From Paragorgia papillata (lineage: Eukaryota > Cnidaria > Anthozoa > Scleralcyonacea > Coralliidae), in NCBI GenBank assembly GCA_035771165.1, contig JAWNZC010000285.1, positions 1,403,501-1,467,500 on the forward strand: a stretch of DNA of 64,000 nucleotides. Reading direction: 5' to 3'. How positions within the stretch are numbered: position 1 is the stretch's first letter; every line of letters begins with the position of its first letter. Made by a program: the position numbers and the translations under genes. Under the pieces are notes generated by a model that saw only the letters and a list, made by a program, of their open reading frames with translations, was not told where the DNA came from and did not search any database. Below are positions 63,425-64,000 of this stretch, in pieces.

Positions 63425-64000
63425 TCATCTAAAGTATCCCTTTGGCCAGTAATCAGAACCGTAAACAGCTAATATTTCCCGATGTGGTTTTATAGTTTTA
63501 GTTGCACGTAATTTAAAATGAGGAACTGCTCGTGTTTTTTCTATAAAATCAGAATTATTTCTAAATTTTGATCCTGTTGCATCACTCGCGTATCGTGCTG
63601 CGTTGTCAGTTGTTTTAAAAGCATCAACACAATCGTTAAACCCGTCACATATTGAGTATTGTGCAATGGTGTGTTTTCCGTATTTTTTATCCAATTCTCT
63701 CATATTTGTTTGATGTCCTGAATATAAACCGATATCTTCATCACGTTTGAAGGATTTTTTCCAACTATATAATCCTTCACCAGCGTTTCTAATTCCTGAT
63801 TTTTTAATACGTAAGTTATCCTCTTTTGCTAAATGTATCCAACATTTACGTGTATGTGCTGTTCTTTTACGACATCTTGCTTTTTTTATTGTTTTACTTT
63901 TACATTGACGAGATTCACGAACGCTTTGTGAAATTGTAGACATTCTTCTACCACCTCGATTATAACCTCTTTTTCCTCTTAAATTTTTTGTTTTTACCAT
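63425..64000 (-). CDS. SET-domain protein with Arg/Gly-rich N-terminus
   Basis: The ATG is the last triplet of the window. MVKTKNLRGKRGYNRGGRRM is followed by a Cys pair region (QCKSKTIKKARCRKRTAHTR, KCWIH) and a SET-like core: LRIKKSGIRNAGEGLYSWKK (the opening strand with the G.G.(F/Y) turn), DIGLYSG, and near the end RATKTIKPHREILAVYGSDY, where the closing Y and the 'I..g.Ei...Yg..Y' motif match SET. The expected NHS-type motif is replaced by SDATGSKFRNNSDF, so methyltransferase activity is uncertain. Viruses of the NCLDV type and virus-like elements encode such proteins to modify chromatin or their own basic proteins. Confidence 0.7.
   Translation of the reverse strand: MVKTKNLRGKRGYNRGGRRMSTISQSVRESRQCKSKTIKKARCRKRTAHTRKCWIHLAKEDNLRIKKSGIRNAGEGLYSWKKSFKRDEDIGLYSGHQTNMRELDKKYGKHTIAQYSICDGFNDCVDAFKTTDNAARYASDATGSKFRNNSDFIEKTRAVPHFKLRATKTIKPHREILAVYGSDYWPKGYFR

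Noticed and set aside
53366..64000. TAA or TGA reassigned as sense in the island
   Set aside because: Each affected gene has only one internal stop, other genes end normally with the same codons, and the breaks sit beside homopolymers. A changed code would give many internal stops.
53366..64000. Assignment of the island to a named group such as Polinton/adintovirus or baculovirus-like
   Set aside because: No polymerase, capsid, ATPase, protease or integrase is visible and no terminal repeat was found, so naming a group would exceed the evidence.

Overview
The window looks like nuclear DNA of an aquatic invertebrate. Spliced gene fragments with GT-AG introns are embedded in a very dense and varied population of transposons, foldback MITEs, (TA)n tracts and satellites. 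The non-LTR and BEL/Pao families, and two of the split genes, resemble families I associate with corals and sea anemones, so a cnidarian is my best guess. That is an impression from protein motifs, not a database result. Most ORFs left of 53 kb belong to mobile elements or damaged genes.

Layout. 0.1-3.6 kb: a foldback element whose long inverted arms hold a 21-bp satellite and a SAM-domain ORF. 3.6-8.6 kb: a Mutator-like (MULE) transposase gene that also carries the C-terminal half of a USP-type deubiquitinase and an Ulp1/SENP-type SUMO-protease domain. It is split into three frames by two +1 shifts. 8.6-12.5 kb: a palindromic MITE and a 277-bp satellite, one unit of which is interrupted by a 1189-bp element with a perfect 9-bp target duplication. 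13.3-14.9 kb: a damaged LINE. 15-22 kb: MITEs, arrays of self-complementary words, and a minus-strand C2H2 zinc-finger gene fragment. 22.5-25.8 kb: a minus-strand CR1-like LINE. 25.9-39.8 kb: an eight-exon plus-strand gene with a SAM-like N-terminus; its third exon is interrupted by a 9.2-kb DNA transposon (27096-36332) that encodes a multi-exon transposase and a RecQ helicase. 40-45.3 kb: a divergent pair, a truncated transposase-like gene (minus) and a BEN-domain gene (plus). 45.9-51.8 kb: a BEL/Pao retrotransposon with an intact 1738-codon ORF and a 5-bp target duplication, but a 5' LTR reduced to 50 bp. 52.2-52.6 kb: a GRF zinc-finger gene.

From about 53.3 kb to the right edge the DNA changes character. 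It is more AT-rich, genes are short, closely packed on both strands and nearly intron-free, and several have TATA boxes 25-45 bp upstream. Recognisable products are a membrane-anchored Fic protein, a SET-domain protein, a basic core-like peptide and a possible DEDD-type exonuclease. The rest are small Cys-rich or lysine-rich proteins I cannot name. A 0.5-kb inverted-repeat cluster and five copies of a 47-bp repeat sit in the middle. This resembles the accessory end of an integrated or co-assembled eukaryotic large DNA virus or virus-like transposon. No polymerase, capsid, packaging ATPase or integrase is in view, so its class is open. It is the best candidate here for an undescribed system. 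Several of its genes break at A/T homopolymers, which means decay, slippage or sequencing error.
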